From CAWGET01 sp963821715 (lineage in GTDB: Bacteria > Bacteroidota > Ignavibacteria > Ignavibacteriales > Melioribacteraceae): a stretch of DNA of 64,000 nucleotides. This document shows, in pieces, positions 8,291 through 16,073 of the stretch. A program made the translations under genes and the position numbers. Within the stretch, counting starts at the first letter, position 1. Each line of letters opens with the position of its first letter. The notes below the pieces were generated by a model that was not told the origin of the DNA, did not search any database, and worked only from the letters and a program-made list of their open reading frames with translations. The stretch lies in the NCBI GenBank assembly GCA_963821715.1, contig CAWGET010000006.1, positions 682,001 to 746,000 of the forward strand, in the 5' to 3' direction.

Positions 8291-8635
8291 TTAACTCTTT
8301 GTAGCTACAACTATTGTTAAATGATTCGATCTTTTTCGAACCCTGTAAGCTCTACCCATTGGAGCGGGCATAATTCTTTTTGCAGTTGGGCCTTGATTAA
8401 CAAAAGCCTCCTTTACAACAAGCTCCGATGGATCATGTCTGTTATCTTCATCTTTGTTATATAAATTCGAAACAGCAGATCTTAAAACTTTTTCAGCATC
8501 TTTGGAAGCGTGTTTTGGATTAAAATGTAAAACCTCCAAAGCATAGTCCACAGATTTACCTCTGATCAGATCAATTACTAATCTCATTTTTCGCGGTGAT
8601 GAAGAAATATGTTTATGTGTCGCTTTCGCTTCCAT
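8291..8635 (-). CDS. rplV: 50S ribosomal protein L22
   Basis: A 114-residue protein whose extended beta hairpin lines the exit tunnel. The family signatures HISSSPRKMRLVIDLIRGK and the C-terminal hairpin region (GPTAKRIMPAPMGRAYRVRK) are intact. Macrolide resistance mutations in other bacteria map to this hairpin; nothing abnormal is seen here. Confidence 0.97.
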   Translation of the reverse strand: MEAKATHKHISSSPRKMRLVIDLIRGKSVDYALEVLHFNPKHASKDAEKVLRSAVSNLYNKDEDNRHDPSELVVKEAFVNQGPTAKRIMPAPMGRAYRVRKRSNHLTIVVATKS

Positions 8636-8656
8636 TATTAAACCCTTAGCTAATCT

Positions 8657-8944
8657 TTACTTTACTCTTGACGCTTTTTCAGCTTTTGTTCCCGGATGAC
8701 CTCTAAAAATTCTGGTAGGAGCAAATTCACCTAACTTGTGCCCAACCATATTTTCCGAAATATAAACTGGAATCATTTTGTTGCCATTATGCACTGCAAT
8801 TGTGTGTCCTACAAAATCCGGCGATATTGTGCTGGACCTCGACCAGGTTTTAATGATCTTTTTCTGATTAGTATCATTAAGTTTCTGAATTTTGGCTTGC
8901 AGCTTAATATCAATGTATGGACCTTTTTTTACTGATCTCGGCAT
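8657..8944 (-). CDS. rpsS: 30S ribosomal protein S19
   Basis: A 95-residue 30S head protein that contacts S13 and the A-site tRNA region. The motifs PRSVKKGPYID, TWSRSSTISPDFVGHTIAVHNG and HKLGEFAPTR are all standard. It lies 13 nt after rplB. Confidence 0.97.
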   Translation of the reverse strand: MPRSVKKGPYIDIKLQAKIQKLNDTNQKKIIKTWSRSSTISPDFVGHTIAVHNGNKMIPVYISENMVGHKLGEFAPTRIFRGHPGTKAEKASRVK

Positions 8945-8957
8945 ATCGTTTCTCTAA

Positions 8958-9782
8958 TTATTTTCTTCTTTTAACAATATATTTATTTGATGGATTCTTT
9001 TTCTTACGTGTTTTCAATCCTTTGGCTTTCTGTCCCCAAGGAGAAACCGGATGTCCGCCGCCTGAAGCTTTACCTTCACCGCCGCCCATCGGGTGATCTA
9101 CCGGGTTCATTGCAACACCTCTAACTTTAGGGCGTTTTCCTAGCCATCTGCTTCTTCCTGCTTTTCCGATGCTGATGTTCTCATGGTCTGAATTTCCAAT
9201 GGAACCGTAAGTTGCCATACATTCCATATTAACCAATCTAACTTCGCCCGAAGGAAATTTTAATTGTGCGTATTTCCCTTCTTTTGCCATAAGCTGAAGA
9301 GCTGAACCGGCTGACCGTCCTATCTGTCCGCCTTTACCCGGTTTTAATTCCACATTATGTACAAAACTACCGAGCGGCATATCTCTCAATTTTAAAGCAT
9401 TACCTACTTTAATTTCACTGCCGGGCCCCGATTGAAGTGAATCACCAACTTTTAATCCGTTAGGAGCCAAAATATATCTCTTTTCTCCATCGGCATAATG
9501 CAGCAAAGCAATTCTTGCCGATCTGTTCGGATCATATTCCAAAGAGAACACTTTTGCGGGAATACCGAATTTATTTCTTTTGAAATCTATAATTCTGTAT
9601 TTTCTCTTATGTCCGCCTCCAATATGGCGGGAAGTAATTCTACCGTGGTTATTTCTACCACCCGACTTTTTCAGAGCCGAGGTAAGAGATTTTTCCGGCG
9701 CTTTTTTAGCCAACCCGTCAAATTCCGAGATCGACATAAATCTTGTGCCGGGTGTTGTTGGATTTAATTTTCTAATAGCCAT
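8958..9782 (-). CDS. rplB: 50S ribosomal protein L2
   Basis: A 274-residue protein close to the peptidyl transferase centre, needed for subunit association and tRNA binding. The universally conserved C-terminal region with the functionally important His (VDHPMGGGEGKASGGGHPVS) is intact, as is the N-terminal HxGGGHKRKYR segment. Start is an ATG 30 nt after rplW. Confidence 0.98.
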   Translation of the reverse strand: MAIRKLNPTTPGTRFMSISEFDGLAKKAPEKSLTSALKKSGGRNNHGRITSRHIGGGHKRKYRIIDFKRNKFGIPAKVFSLEYDPNRSARIALLHYADGEKRYILAPNGLKVGDSLQSGPGSEIKVGNALKLRDMPLGSFVHNVELKPGKGGQIGRSAGSALQLMAKEGKYAQLKFPSGEVRLVNMECMATYGSIGNSDHENISIGKAGRSRWLGKRPKVRGVAMNPVDHPMGGGEGKASGGGHPVSPWGQKAKGLKTRKKKNPSNKYIVKRRK

Positions 9783-9812
9783 TTAAGATTGCTCCGTTTC
9801 CTTAGTCAACTG

Positions 9813-10106
9813 CTATGCTTCGCCAAAAATATCAATCGTTTGATCTTTTTTAAGCGTAATTATCGCTTTTTTGAATTTAGGCGTTCTGCCTTCAAATCTT
9901 CCTTTTTTCGTAAGTTGGGTTTTCTTTTTCCCTTTATGTCTAATGGTTCTTACATCTACCACTTCAACATCAAATTTTTCTTTTATTGCTTGAGCAATTT
10001 GAATTTTATTTGCCCGAATGTTAACGATAAAGCCGTATTTACCTTTCTTTTCCGTTATATCGGTCATCTTTTCCGTAACCAGTGGTCTTATTAAAACTGA
10101 ATGCAT
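9813..10106 (-). CDS. rplW: 50S ribosomal protein L23
   Basis: A 97-residue protein at the tunnel exit, the docking site for trigger factor and SRP. Family features are the N-terminal LIRPLVTEKMTDITEK and the VDVRTIRHKGKKK basic loop. The order rplD-rplW-rplB is the standard S10 operon arrangement. Confidence 0.96.
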   Translation of the reverse strand: MHSVLIRPLVTEKMTDITEKKGKYGFIVNIRANKIQIAQAIKEKFDVEVVDVRTIRHKGKKKTQLTKKGRFEGRTPKFKKAIITLKKDQTIDIFGEA

Positions 10107-10121
10107 AACTGCGCCTTATCC

Positions 10122-10748
10122 TTAATTAAGAATACTTTGAATTTTTTCGATAGCCCCTTTTTGCAGGAGTAAAACTTGGCTATTCAAAATTTCATAAGCC
10201 GATGCATTTTTTGCATCTAATATATTTACTTTAGGAATATTTCTTCCCGATCTATATATAACTTCCGAAGATTCAGTAGTTAGAAGCAAAGTTTTTTTAC
10301 CGTTAACTTTAAGTGAATCGAGAATTTTAATAAATTCTTTAGTCTTCGGAGCTTCAAAATTAAAATCTTCCACAACCATTATCTGATCAGCTTTGGCTTT
10401 ATAAGAAAGAGCCGATCTTCTGGCTAATTTATTAACCTTCTTATTTAATTTTTGCCTGTAATTTCTCGGTTTCGGACCAAAAATTGTTCCTCCTCCGATC
10501 CAAATAGGTGAACGCGTCGTACCTGCTCTTGCGGTTCCTCTACCTTTTTGACGCCAAGGTTTTCTTCCGCCGCCTCTAACTTCGTTTCTTTCTTTCGATT
10601 TATGCGTTCCCTGACGCTGGTTAGCCAAATAGGCTTTTACAGCTAAATAAATAACGTGATCGTTAGGTTCAACGCCAAATACTTCATCAGCTAAATCTAT
10701 TGATTCGCCGGATTTTGTTCCATCTATTTTATAAACATCTAATTTCAT
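10122..10748 (-). CDS. rplD: 50S ribosomal protein L4
   Basis: A 208-residue protein with a globular domain and a long internal loop that reaches the tunnel constriction. The loop signature (PWRQKGRGTARAGTTRSPIW, then GGGTIFGPKPRNY) is present. In E. coli L4 autoregulates the S10 operon by attenuation. The equivalent leader would lie before rpsJ, where only a tuf-distal hairpin is seen. Confidence 0.97.
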   Translation of the reverse strand: MKLDVYKIDGTKSGESIDLADEVFGVEPNDHVIYLAVKAYLANQRQGTHKSKERNEVRGGGRKPWRQKGRGTARAGTTRSPIWIGGGTIFGPKPRNYRQKLNKKVNKLARRSALSYKAKADQIMVVEDFNFEAPKTKEFIKILDSLKVNGKKTLLLTTESSEVIYRSGRNIPKVNILDAKNASAYEILNSQVLLLQKGAIEKIQSILN

Positions 10749-10759
10749 TATCAGCCCAA

Positions 10760-11380
10760 CTACTTATTAATTTCAACAAATGAATTTTCGGAACCGGGTA
10801 CTGCGCCCTTTACCATAATAATATTTTTCTCAGGGTCTATTTTTATAACTTTAAGATTTTTAACTGTGACGTTATCGAATCCGGTTCTACCTGCCATTCT
10901 TGTTCCCTTAAAAACTCTTGAAGGATAAGAACTTTGTCCTATCGAACCAGGAGCGCGTAATCTATCACTCTGACCGTGAGTTGTACCGCCAACGCCGCCG
11001 AAACCATGCCGGCGCATAACGCCCTGAAATCCTTTACCGATACTTCTTCCAGATACTTTTACTTTATCACCAACCTTAAATATCTCAACCGTTACATCTT
11101 CGCCGGCTTTGAATTCGTCTTCACCGAAGTTCTTAAATTCTTTAACAACCTGTGACGGATCGGTTTTTATTTTTTTGAAAAGTCCGGCTTCGGGTTTGGA
11201 AGTTCTTTTCGATTTCTTTTTACCGTAACCAAGCTGCAGCGCAAAATAACCATTCTTTTCTTTGTCCCGAACATTCAATACTTTACAGGGACCCGCTTGA
11301 ATGATCGTAACCGGAACGTTGTTTCCGTCTTCGCTGTAAACGCTTGTCATTCCTATTTTTTTTCCTAACAATCCAGGCAT
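10760..11380 (-). CDS. rplC: 50S ribosomal protein L3
   Basis: A 206-residue early-assembly protein. The start (LLGKKIGMTSVYSEDG) and the branched-loop region near the peptidyl transferase centre (FGGVGGTTHGQSDRLRAPGS) are intact. The HGQS glutamine is the position methylated by PrmB in other bacteria. It starts 10 nt after the rpsJ stop. Confidence 0.97.
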   Translation of the reverse strand: MPGLLGKKIGMTSVYSEDGNNVPVTIIQAGPCKVLNVRDKEKNGYFALQLGYGKKKSKRTSKPEAGLFKKIKTDPSQVVKEFKNFGEDEFKAGEDVTVEIFKVGDKVKVSGRSIGKGFQGVMRRHGFGGVGGTTHGQSDRLRAPGSIGQSSYPSRVFKGTRMAGRTGFDNVTVKNLKVIKIDPEKNIIMVKGAVPGSENSFVEINK

Positions 11381-11390
11381 TTTAAAATCC

Positions 11391-11699
11391 TTATAACTTA
11401 ATCTCTATATCCACACCCGCCGGTATTTCTAACTTACTTAAAGAATCGACGGTTTTGTTGTTGGAATTATGAATATCAATTATTCTTTTATGAGCTCTTA
11501 TCTCAAATTGCTCTCTAGATTTCTTATCCACATGCGGAGAGCGTAAAACAGTATATAACGATCTTCTTGTTGGCAGCGGAATAGGACCGGAAACTACCGC
11601 ACCGGTACTTTTAACTGTCTTGATGATCTTCTCAGTTGACTTATCGATAAGTATATGATCGTACGATTTTAATTTAATTCTTATCTTTTGACCAGGCAC
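11391..11699 (-). CDS. rpsJ: 30S ribosomal protein S10 / NusE
   Basis: A 102-residue 30S protein that also acts as NusE, the NusG/NusB partner in antitermination. Family motifs are KIRIKLKSYDHILID, GPIPLPTRRSLYTVLRSPHVDKKSREQFE and IEIKL at the end. The start is a GTG at 11699-11697 (MPGQKIRIK). It follows tuf by 74 nt. That gap contains a terminator-like hairpin and leaves little room for a separate promoter. Confidence 0.97.
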   Translation of the reverse strand: MPGQKIRIKLKSYDHILIDKSTEKIIKTVKSTGAVVSGPIPLPTRRSLYTVLRSPHVDKKSREQFEIRAHKRIIDIHNSNNKTVDSLSKLEIPAGVDIEIKL

Positions 11700-11721
11700 T
11701 TTATTACTCTCCTTGTAACTT

Positions 11722-11751
11722 AAAAAAAGAAGAGAAAGCCAAGGCTTTCCC
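11722..11751 (-). terminator. Terminator-like hairpin between tuf and rpsJ
   Basis: Read on the minus strand, GGGAAAGCC and GGCTTTCTC form a stem of up to nine pairs, counting one outer G-T pair, around a two-base loop. A T-rich tract (TTCTTTTTTT) follows. This is a rho-independent terminator form placed directly after tuf. Since rpsJ follows with no clear promoter, it probably acts as a partial terminator that lowers, but does not stop, transcription into the S10 block. Confidence 0.6.
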
Positions 11752-11773
11752 TTCCGATTAAAATATATCTACT

Positions 11774-12982
11774 TTACTTTATAATTTTAGTAACAACTCC
11801 GGCGCCAACAGTTCTGCCGCCTTCACGGATAGCGAACCTTAAGCCTTCATCCATTGCAATATCAGTAATAAGATCAATGTGAAGTTTTACATTATCGCCA
11901 GGCATAACCATTTCAGTTCCTTCAGGTAATGTAGCAACGCCTGTTACGTCAGTTGTTCTGAAATAAAACTGAGGTCTATAACCATTAAAGAATGGTGTAT
12001 GACGTCCACCTTCATCTTTTGCAAGAATGTAAACTTCTCCTTCAAAAACTGTATGAGGAGTAATAGAACCGGTTTTTGCAAGAACCATTCCTCTTTCAAT
12101 TACTTTTTTATCAATACCTCTCATCAACAATCCGGCATTATCTCCCGCCATTGCTGAATCTAATTCTTTTCTAAACATTTCGATACCGGTTACAACAGTT
12201 TTCTGTTTAACACCTAAACCGATAAGCTCAACTTCTTCATTCAATTTAACTTCGCCTCTTTCAACTCTTCCTGTAGCAACAGTTCCACGACCAGTAATTG
12301 AGAAAACATCCTCAACCGGCATTAGGAACGGTTTATCTTTATCTCTTTCAGGAATTGGAATATAACTATCAACAGTATCCATAAGCTCCCAAATAGAACT
12401 TAATCTTGGATCGTCAGCTCCAACAGATTCATCTGAAGCAGCTTCTAATGCCTGAAGAGCGGATCCTCTTATTATCGGAATTTCGTCTCCAGGGAATTCA
12501 TTTTCATTCAATAAGTCTCTTAATTCAACTTCAACTAATTCTAACAATTCTTCATCGTCAACCATATCAACTTTGTTCATATAAACAACTATTTTAGGCA
12601 CACCAACTTGTCTCGCCAAAATAATATGTTCTCTAGTCTGCGGCATAGGTCCGTCGGTTGCTGCAACAACAAGTATAGCTCCATCCATCTGAGCAGCTCC
12701 GGTGATCATGTTCTTAACATAATCCGCGTGACCCGGACAGTCAACGTGTGCATAATGTCTTTTTTCCGTAGTATATTCTACGTGAGCTGTTGCAATTGTA
12801 ATACCTCTTTCTCTCTCTTCAGGTGCATTGTCTATACTATCAAAAGTTCTTGTCTGAGCTAAACCTTTTTTGCCAAGAGCCATTGTAATTGCTGCTGTAA
12901 GCGTGGTTTTACCATGATCTACGTGACCGATAGTACCAATGTTAACGTGCTCTTTACTCCTGTCAAATTTTTCCTTTGCCAT
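11774..12982 (-). CDS. tuf: Translation elongation factor Tu
   Basis: A 402-residue GTPase that delivers aminoacyl-tRNA to the ribosome. It has the P-loop GHVDHGKT at residues 19-26, the switch II DCPGHADY, NKVD and the three-domain structure ending in GRTVGAGVVTKI. It is a little longer than the E. coli protein (about 394 residues), with the extra residues in the G domain (around AASDESVGADDPRLSS). This is the only tuf copy in the window. The tRNA-flanked second copy seen in many bacteria is absent from the tRNA cluster at 27.2-27.9 kb. Confidence 0.99.
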   Translation of the reverse strand: MAKEKFDRSKEHVNIGTIGHVDHGKTTLTAAITMALGKKGLAQTRTFDSIDNAPEERERGITIATAHVEYTTEKRHYAHVDCPGHADYVKNMITGAAQMDGAILVVAATDGPMPQTREHIILARQVGVPKIVVYMNKVDMVDDEELLELVEVELRDLLNENEFPGDEIPIIRGSALQALEAASDESVGADDPRLSSIWELMDTVDSYIPIPERDKDKPFLMPVEDVFSITGRGTVATGRVERGEVKLNEEVELIGLGVKQKTVVTGIEMFRKELDSAMAGDNAGLLMRGIDKKVIERGMVLAKTGSITPHTVFEGEVYILAKDEGGRHTPFFNGYRPQFYFRTTDVTGVATLPEGTEMVMPGDNVKLHIDLITDIAMDEGLRFAIREGGRTVGAGVVTKIIK

Positions 12983-13020
12983 CGAGTTCTCCTTATTAAT
13001 GTATTCTTATAAAATTTATA

Positions 13021-15117
13021 TTATGCATGTTCACTTGTTTTAGAAAGCGTTTTTTCCGACAATTCATCGGCAATACTCTTTGGTACTTGCGCGTAATGAG
13101 AAAACTGCATCGTATTCAAAGCTCTTCCTTGTGTCATCGACCTTAAAACGGTAGCGTACCCGAACATCTCTGCCAAGGGAACCTGGGCTTTAATAACCTG
13201 CGCATCTTTACGGGCATTAAATCCTTCAATTCTTCCGCGTCTGGAATTCAAATCTCCCATTACATCGCCGAGATATTCTTCGGGAGTAATTACTTCGACA
13301 GCCATTACCGGTTCCAATATTTTTGGATCCGCTTTTCTGGCGCCGTTTCTAAATGCCATCGAACCTGCAACTTTAAAAGAAACTTCATCTGAATCTACAT
13401 CGTGATAAGATCCGTCGTACAATTTCGCTTTTATATCGACGACAGGATAACCCGCTAAAACACCGTTGCGCATTGCTTCCTGTATTCCGTTGGTAACGGG
13501 ATTAATAAATTCTTTCGGTACTGCGCCGCCCACTATTGCATTTTCAAATTCGTATCCTTTGCCCGGCTCGTTCGGCGATAATTCCACCCAAACGTGACCG
13601 TATTTTCCTCTACCGCCAGACTGCTTAACAAATTTACCTTCGGACTGTACTGTCTTTCCGATTGTCTCTCTATAAGCAACCTGTGGTTTACCTACGTTAG
13701 CTTCAACTTTAAATTCTCTCTTCATCCTGTCAACTAAAATTTCGAGGTGAAGTTCGCCCATTCCGCTTATTAAAGTCTGACCTGTTTCTTCATCCACTTT
13801 TACTTTAAAAGTTGGATCTTCGTCGGATAACTTCACAAGCGAATCGGATAATTTATCCTGATCGGCTTTTGTTTTAGGTTCAATAGCAATCTGGATAACC
13901 GGTTCGGGGAAAATCATCTTTTCTAAGATGATCGGGTCAGTCTCAGTACACAGTGTATCGCCGGTTTTTGTATGCTTCAAACCTACAACCGCAATAATAT
14001 CTCCGGCTGTTGATCTTTCAAGATCTTGCCTTGAGTTCGCGTGCATCTGAAGAATTCTTCCAACTCTTTCCTTTTTATCGGAAATCGAATTATAAATATA
14101 TGAACCAGCTTCCATTGATCCGGAATAAACCCTCATAAAGGTCAACTTACCCACATAAGGATCAGTCATAATTTTGAAAGCAAGAGCCGTAAATTTTTCT
14201 TTAGGACTAATTTCTCTAACAACTTCGTCTTTTTCATTTATGTGATGACCTACAAGCGCCTCTGTATCGTAAGGCGACGGAAGGAAATCCACCACTGCAT
14301 CCAATAATTTCTGAACGCCTTTGTTCTTAAATGAAGATCCGCAGAACACCGGAATAATTTTTAACTTTATCGTAGCCGTACGTAAGACATCGGTAATCTC
14401 TTTTTCAGTTATCTCTTTTCCTTCGAGATATTTTTCCAACAGCGTATCATCTACATCGGATACTGCTTCCAGCATAATTGTTCTATGTTTGTTAGCCAAA
14501 GGAAGCAGATCTTTCGGAATATCTTTATCTTCAAATGTAGCGCCGAATGTTTCGTCGTGATACATTCTTGCTGTCATGCTGATAAGATCTATAACGCCGG
14601 TAAACATATCTCCTTCGCCAATTGGAAGAGAAACTGGGATTGCGTTTGCACCCAATCTAGTTCTCATCATTTCAACAGCGTTGTAAAAATCGGCGCCTGT
14701 TCTATCCATCTTATTTACAAAAGCTATTCTCGGCACTTTATATTTATCAGCCTGGCGCCATACTGTTTCCGACTGCGGTTCAACGCCGCCGACCGCGCAA
14801 AATAAAGCGATTGCGCCATCGAGAACCCTCAATGAGCGTTCAACTTCAACAGTAAAATCAACGTGCCCCGGAGTATCGATAATATTTATCTGATGTTCTC
14901 TCCAGTAACAAGTAGTTGCTGCGCTTGTAATTGTAATTCCGCGTTCCTTTTCCTGCTCCATCCAATCCATAGTAGCGCCGCCGTCGTGAACTTCGCCAAG
15001 ACGGTGAACTTTACCGGTATAAAATAATATTCTTTCGGTCGTAGTGGTTTTACCCGCATCAATATGCGCCATAATACCAATATTTCTTAACCGTGATATG
15101 TCAAAACTCTTAGCCAT
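13021..15117 (-). CDS. fusA: Translation elongation factor G
   Basis: A 698-residue translocase GTPase. It shows the P-loop AHIDAGKT at residues 17-24, DTPGHVDF, NKMD and the C-terminal domain IV/V motifs (HDVDSDEVSFKVAGSMAFR, MSQGR-like MTQGRA). It lies between rpsG and tuf in the classical str order with gaps of 12 and 38 nt. Confidence 0.99.
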   Translation of the reverse strand: MAKSFDISRLRNIGIMAHIDAGKTTTTERILFYTGKVHRLGEVHDGGATMDWMEQEKERGITITSAATTCYWREHQINIIDTPGHVDFTVEVERSLRVLDGAIALFCAVGGVEPQSETVWRQADKYKVPRIAFVNKMDRTGADFYNAVEMMRTRLGANAIPVSLPIGEGDMFTGVIDLISMTARMYHDETFGATFEDKDIPKDLLPLANKHRTIMLEAVSDVDDTLLEKYLEGKEITEKEITDVLRTATIKLKIIPVFCGSSFKNKGVQKLLDAVVDFLPSPYDTEALVGHHINEKDEVVREISPKEKFTALAFKIMTDPYVGKLTFMRVYSGSMEAGSYIYNSISDKKERVGRILQMHANSRQDLERSTAGDIIAVVGLKHTKTGDTLCTETDPIILEKMIFPEPVIQIAIEPKTKADQDKLSDSLVKLSDEDPTFKVKVDEETGQTLISGMGELHLEILVDRMKREFKVEANVGKPQVAYRETIGKTVQSEGKFVKQSGGRGKYGHVWVELSPNEPGKGYEFENAIVGGAVPKEFINPVTNGIQEAMRNGVLAGYPVVDIKAKLYDGSYHDVDSDEVSFKVAGSMAFRNGARKADPKILEPVMAVEVITPEEYLGDVMGDLNSRRGRIEGFNARKDAQVIKAQVPLAEMFGYATVLRSMTQGRALNTMQFSHYAQVPKSIADELSEKTLSKTSEHA

Positions 15118-15129
15118 TCTATCCTTTCA

Positions 15130-15597
15130 TTACCATTTGAAATGTGCGAACGCTTTATTAGCTTCCGCCATTCTATGCGTATCATCTTTCTTTTTAACTG
15201 ATGAACCTTCGCCGTTTGAAGCGGCCATAAGTTCGTTTGCCAACTTAAGAGCCATAGATTTTTCGCTTCTGCCTCTTGAGTAATTTTTTATCCATCTAAA
15301 CGCTAAAGCCATCCTTCTGTTCGGCCGTACTTCCATCGGGACCTGATAAGTGGCGCCGCCAACTCTACGGCTTCTAACTTCCACCATAGGCTGAACATTG
15401 CTTACCGCTTTTTTGAATACTTCCAATGCCGGTTTTTTCGATTTATTTTCGATTATCTCAAAACTATCGTAAAGAACCTTTCTTGCTACCGATTTCTTTC
15501 CGTCCCACATAATATAATTGATGAACTTTGCTACCGTTGCATCATTATATTTCGGATCTGCTTTTAAGTATTTGGTTTCTGCTCTTCTTTTTCTCAT
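15130..15597 (-). CDS. rpsG: 30S ribosomal protein S7
   Basis: A 155-residue primary assembly protein of the 30S head, at the E site. The conserved segments MRKRRAETKYLKADPKYND, RRVGGATYQVPMEVRPNRR and NKAFAHFKW-type end are complete. In E. coli S7 is the translational repressor of the str operon. The rpsL-rpsG gap here is only 6 nt, so the E. coli-type intercistronic site is not present. Confidence 0.97.
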   Translation of the reverse strand: MRKRRAETKYLKADPKYNDATVAKFINYIMWDGKKSVARKVLYDSFEIIENKSKKPALEVFKKAVSNVQPMVEVRSRRVGGATYQVPMEVRPNRRMALAFRWIKNYSRGRSEKSMALKLANELMAASNGEGSSVKKKDDTHRMAEANKAFAHFKW

Positions 15598-15603
15598 AAT
15601 CTT

Positions 15604-15981
15604 TTACTTAGTTTTTGGTTTCTTAGCGCCGTATTTAGATCTTCCTTTTTTTCTTTCGTCAACGCCGCTTGTATCAAGCGTTCCACGTATTATGTGGTAG
15701 CGGACTCCCGGAAGGTCTTTTACCCTTCCGCCTCTTATAAGAACAATCGAGTGTTCCTGTAAGTTATGTCCTTCGCCCGGAATATATGCGGTAACTTCTA
15801 TTCCGTTTGTCAATCTCACTCTTGCTACTTTTCTAAGAGCAGAGTTAGGCTTTTTGGGAGTTGTTGTATAAACCCTTGTACAAACTCCGCGCTTTTGTGG
15901 ACAAGAATCAAGAGCTCTTGATTTGCTCTTGGTTATTATTTGTTTACGCCCTTTTCTTACTAATTGATTTATCGTGGGCAC
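15604..15981 (-). CDS. rpsL: 30S ribosomal protein S12
   Basis: A 125-residue decoding-centre protein. The streptomycin-related loop (TTPKKPNSALRKVARVRL) is wild type, and the RVKDLPGVRYH segment carries the aspartate methylthiolated by RimO in other bacteria. The start is a GTG at 15981-15979 with GGAGG six nt upstream. It is the first gene after a clear promoter at 16029-16057. Confidence 0.97.
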   Translation of the reverse strand: MPTINQLVRKGRKQIITKSKSRALDSCPQKRGVCTRVYTTTPKKPNSALRKVARVRLTNGIEVTAYIPGEGHNLQEHSIVLIRGGRVKDLPGVRYHIIRGTLDTSGVDERKKGRSKYGAKKPKTK

Positions 15982-16028
15982 GTAAATCCTCCCAAATTTT
16001 ATGCATACATTAAAAAATACAGATTCAA

Positions 16029-16057
16029 AATATAGAAGTAAAATTTCTGAAAGTCAA
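16029..16057 (-). promoter_or_regulatory. Predicted promoter for rpsL-rpsG-fusA-tuf
   Basis: On the minus strand TTGACT (16057-16052) and TATATT (16034-16029) are separated by exactly 17 bp, in the 92-nt gap between rpoC and rpsL. This gives a leader of about 40 nt before the GTG start. It allows the str-S10-spc block to be transcribed independently of rpoBC. Confidence 0.65.
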
Positions 16058-16073
16058 GTAACTCTTTTGAAAT

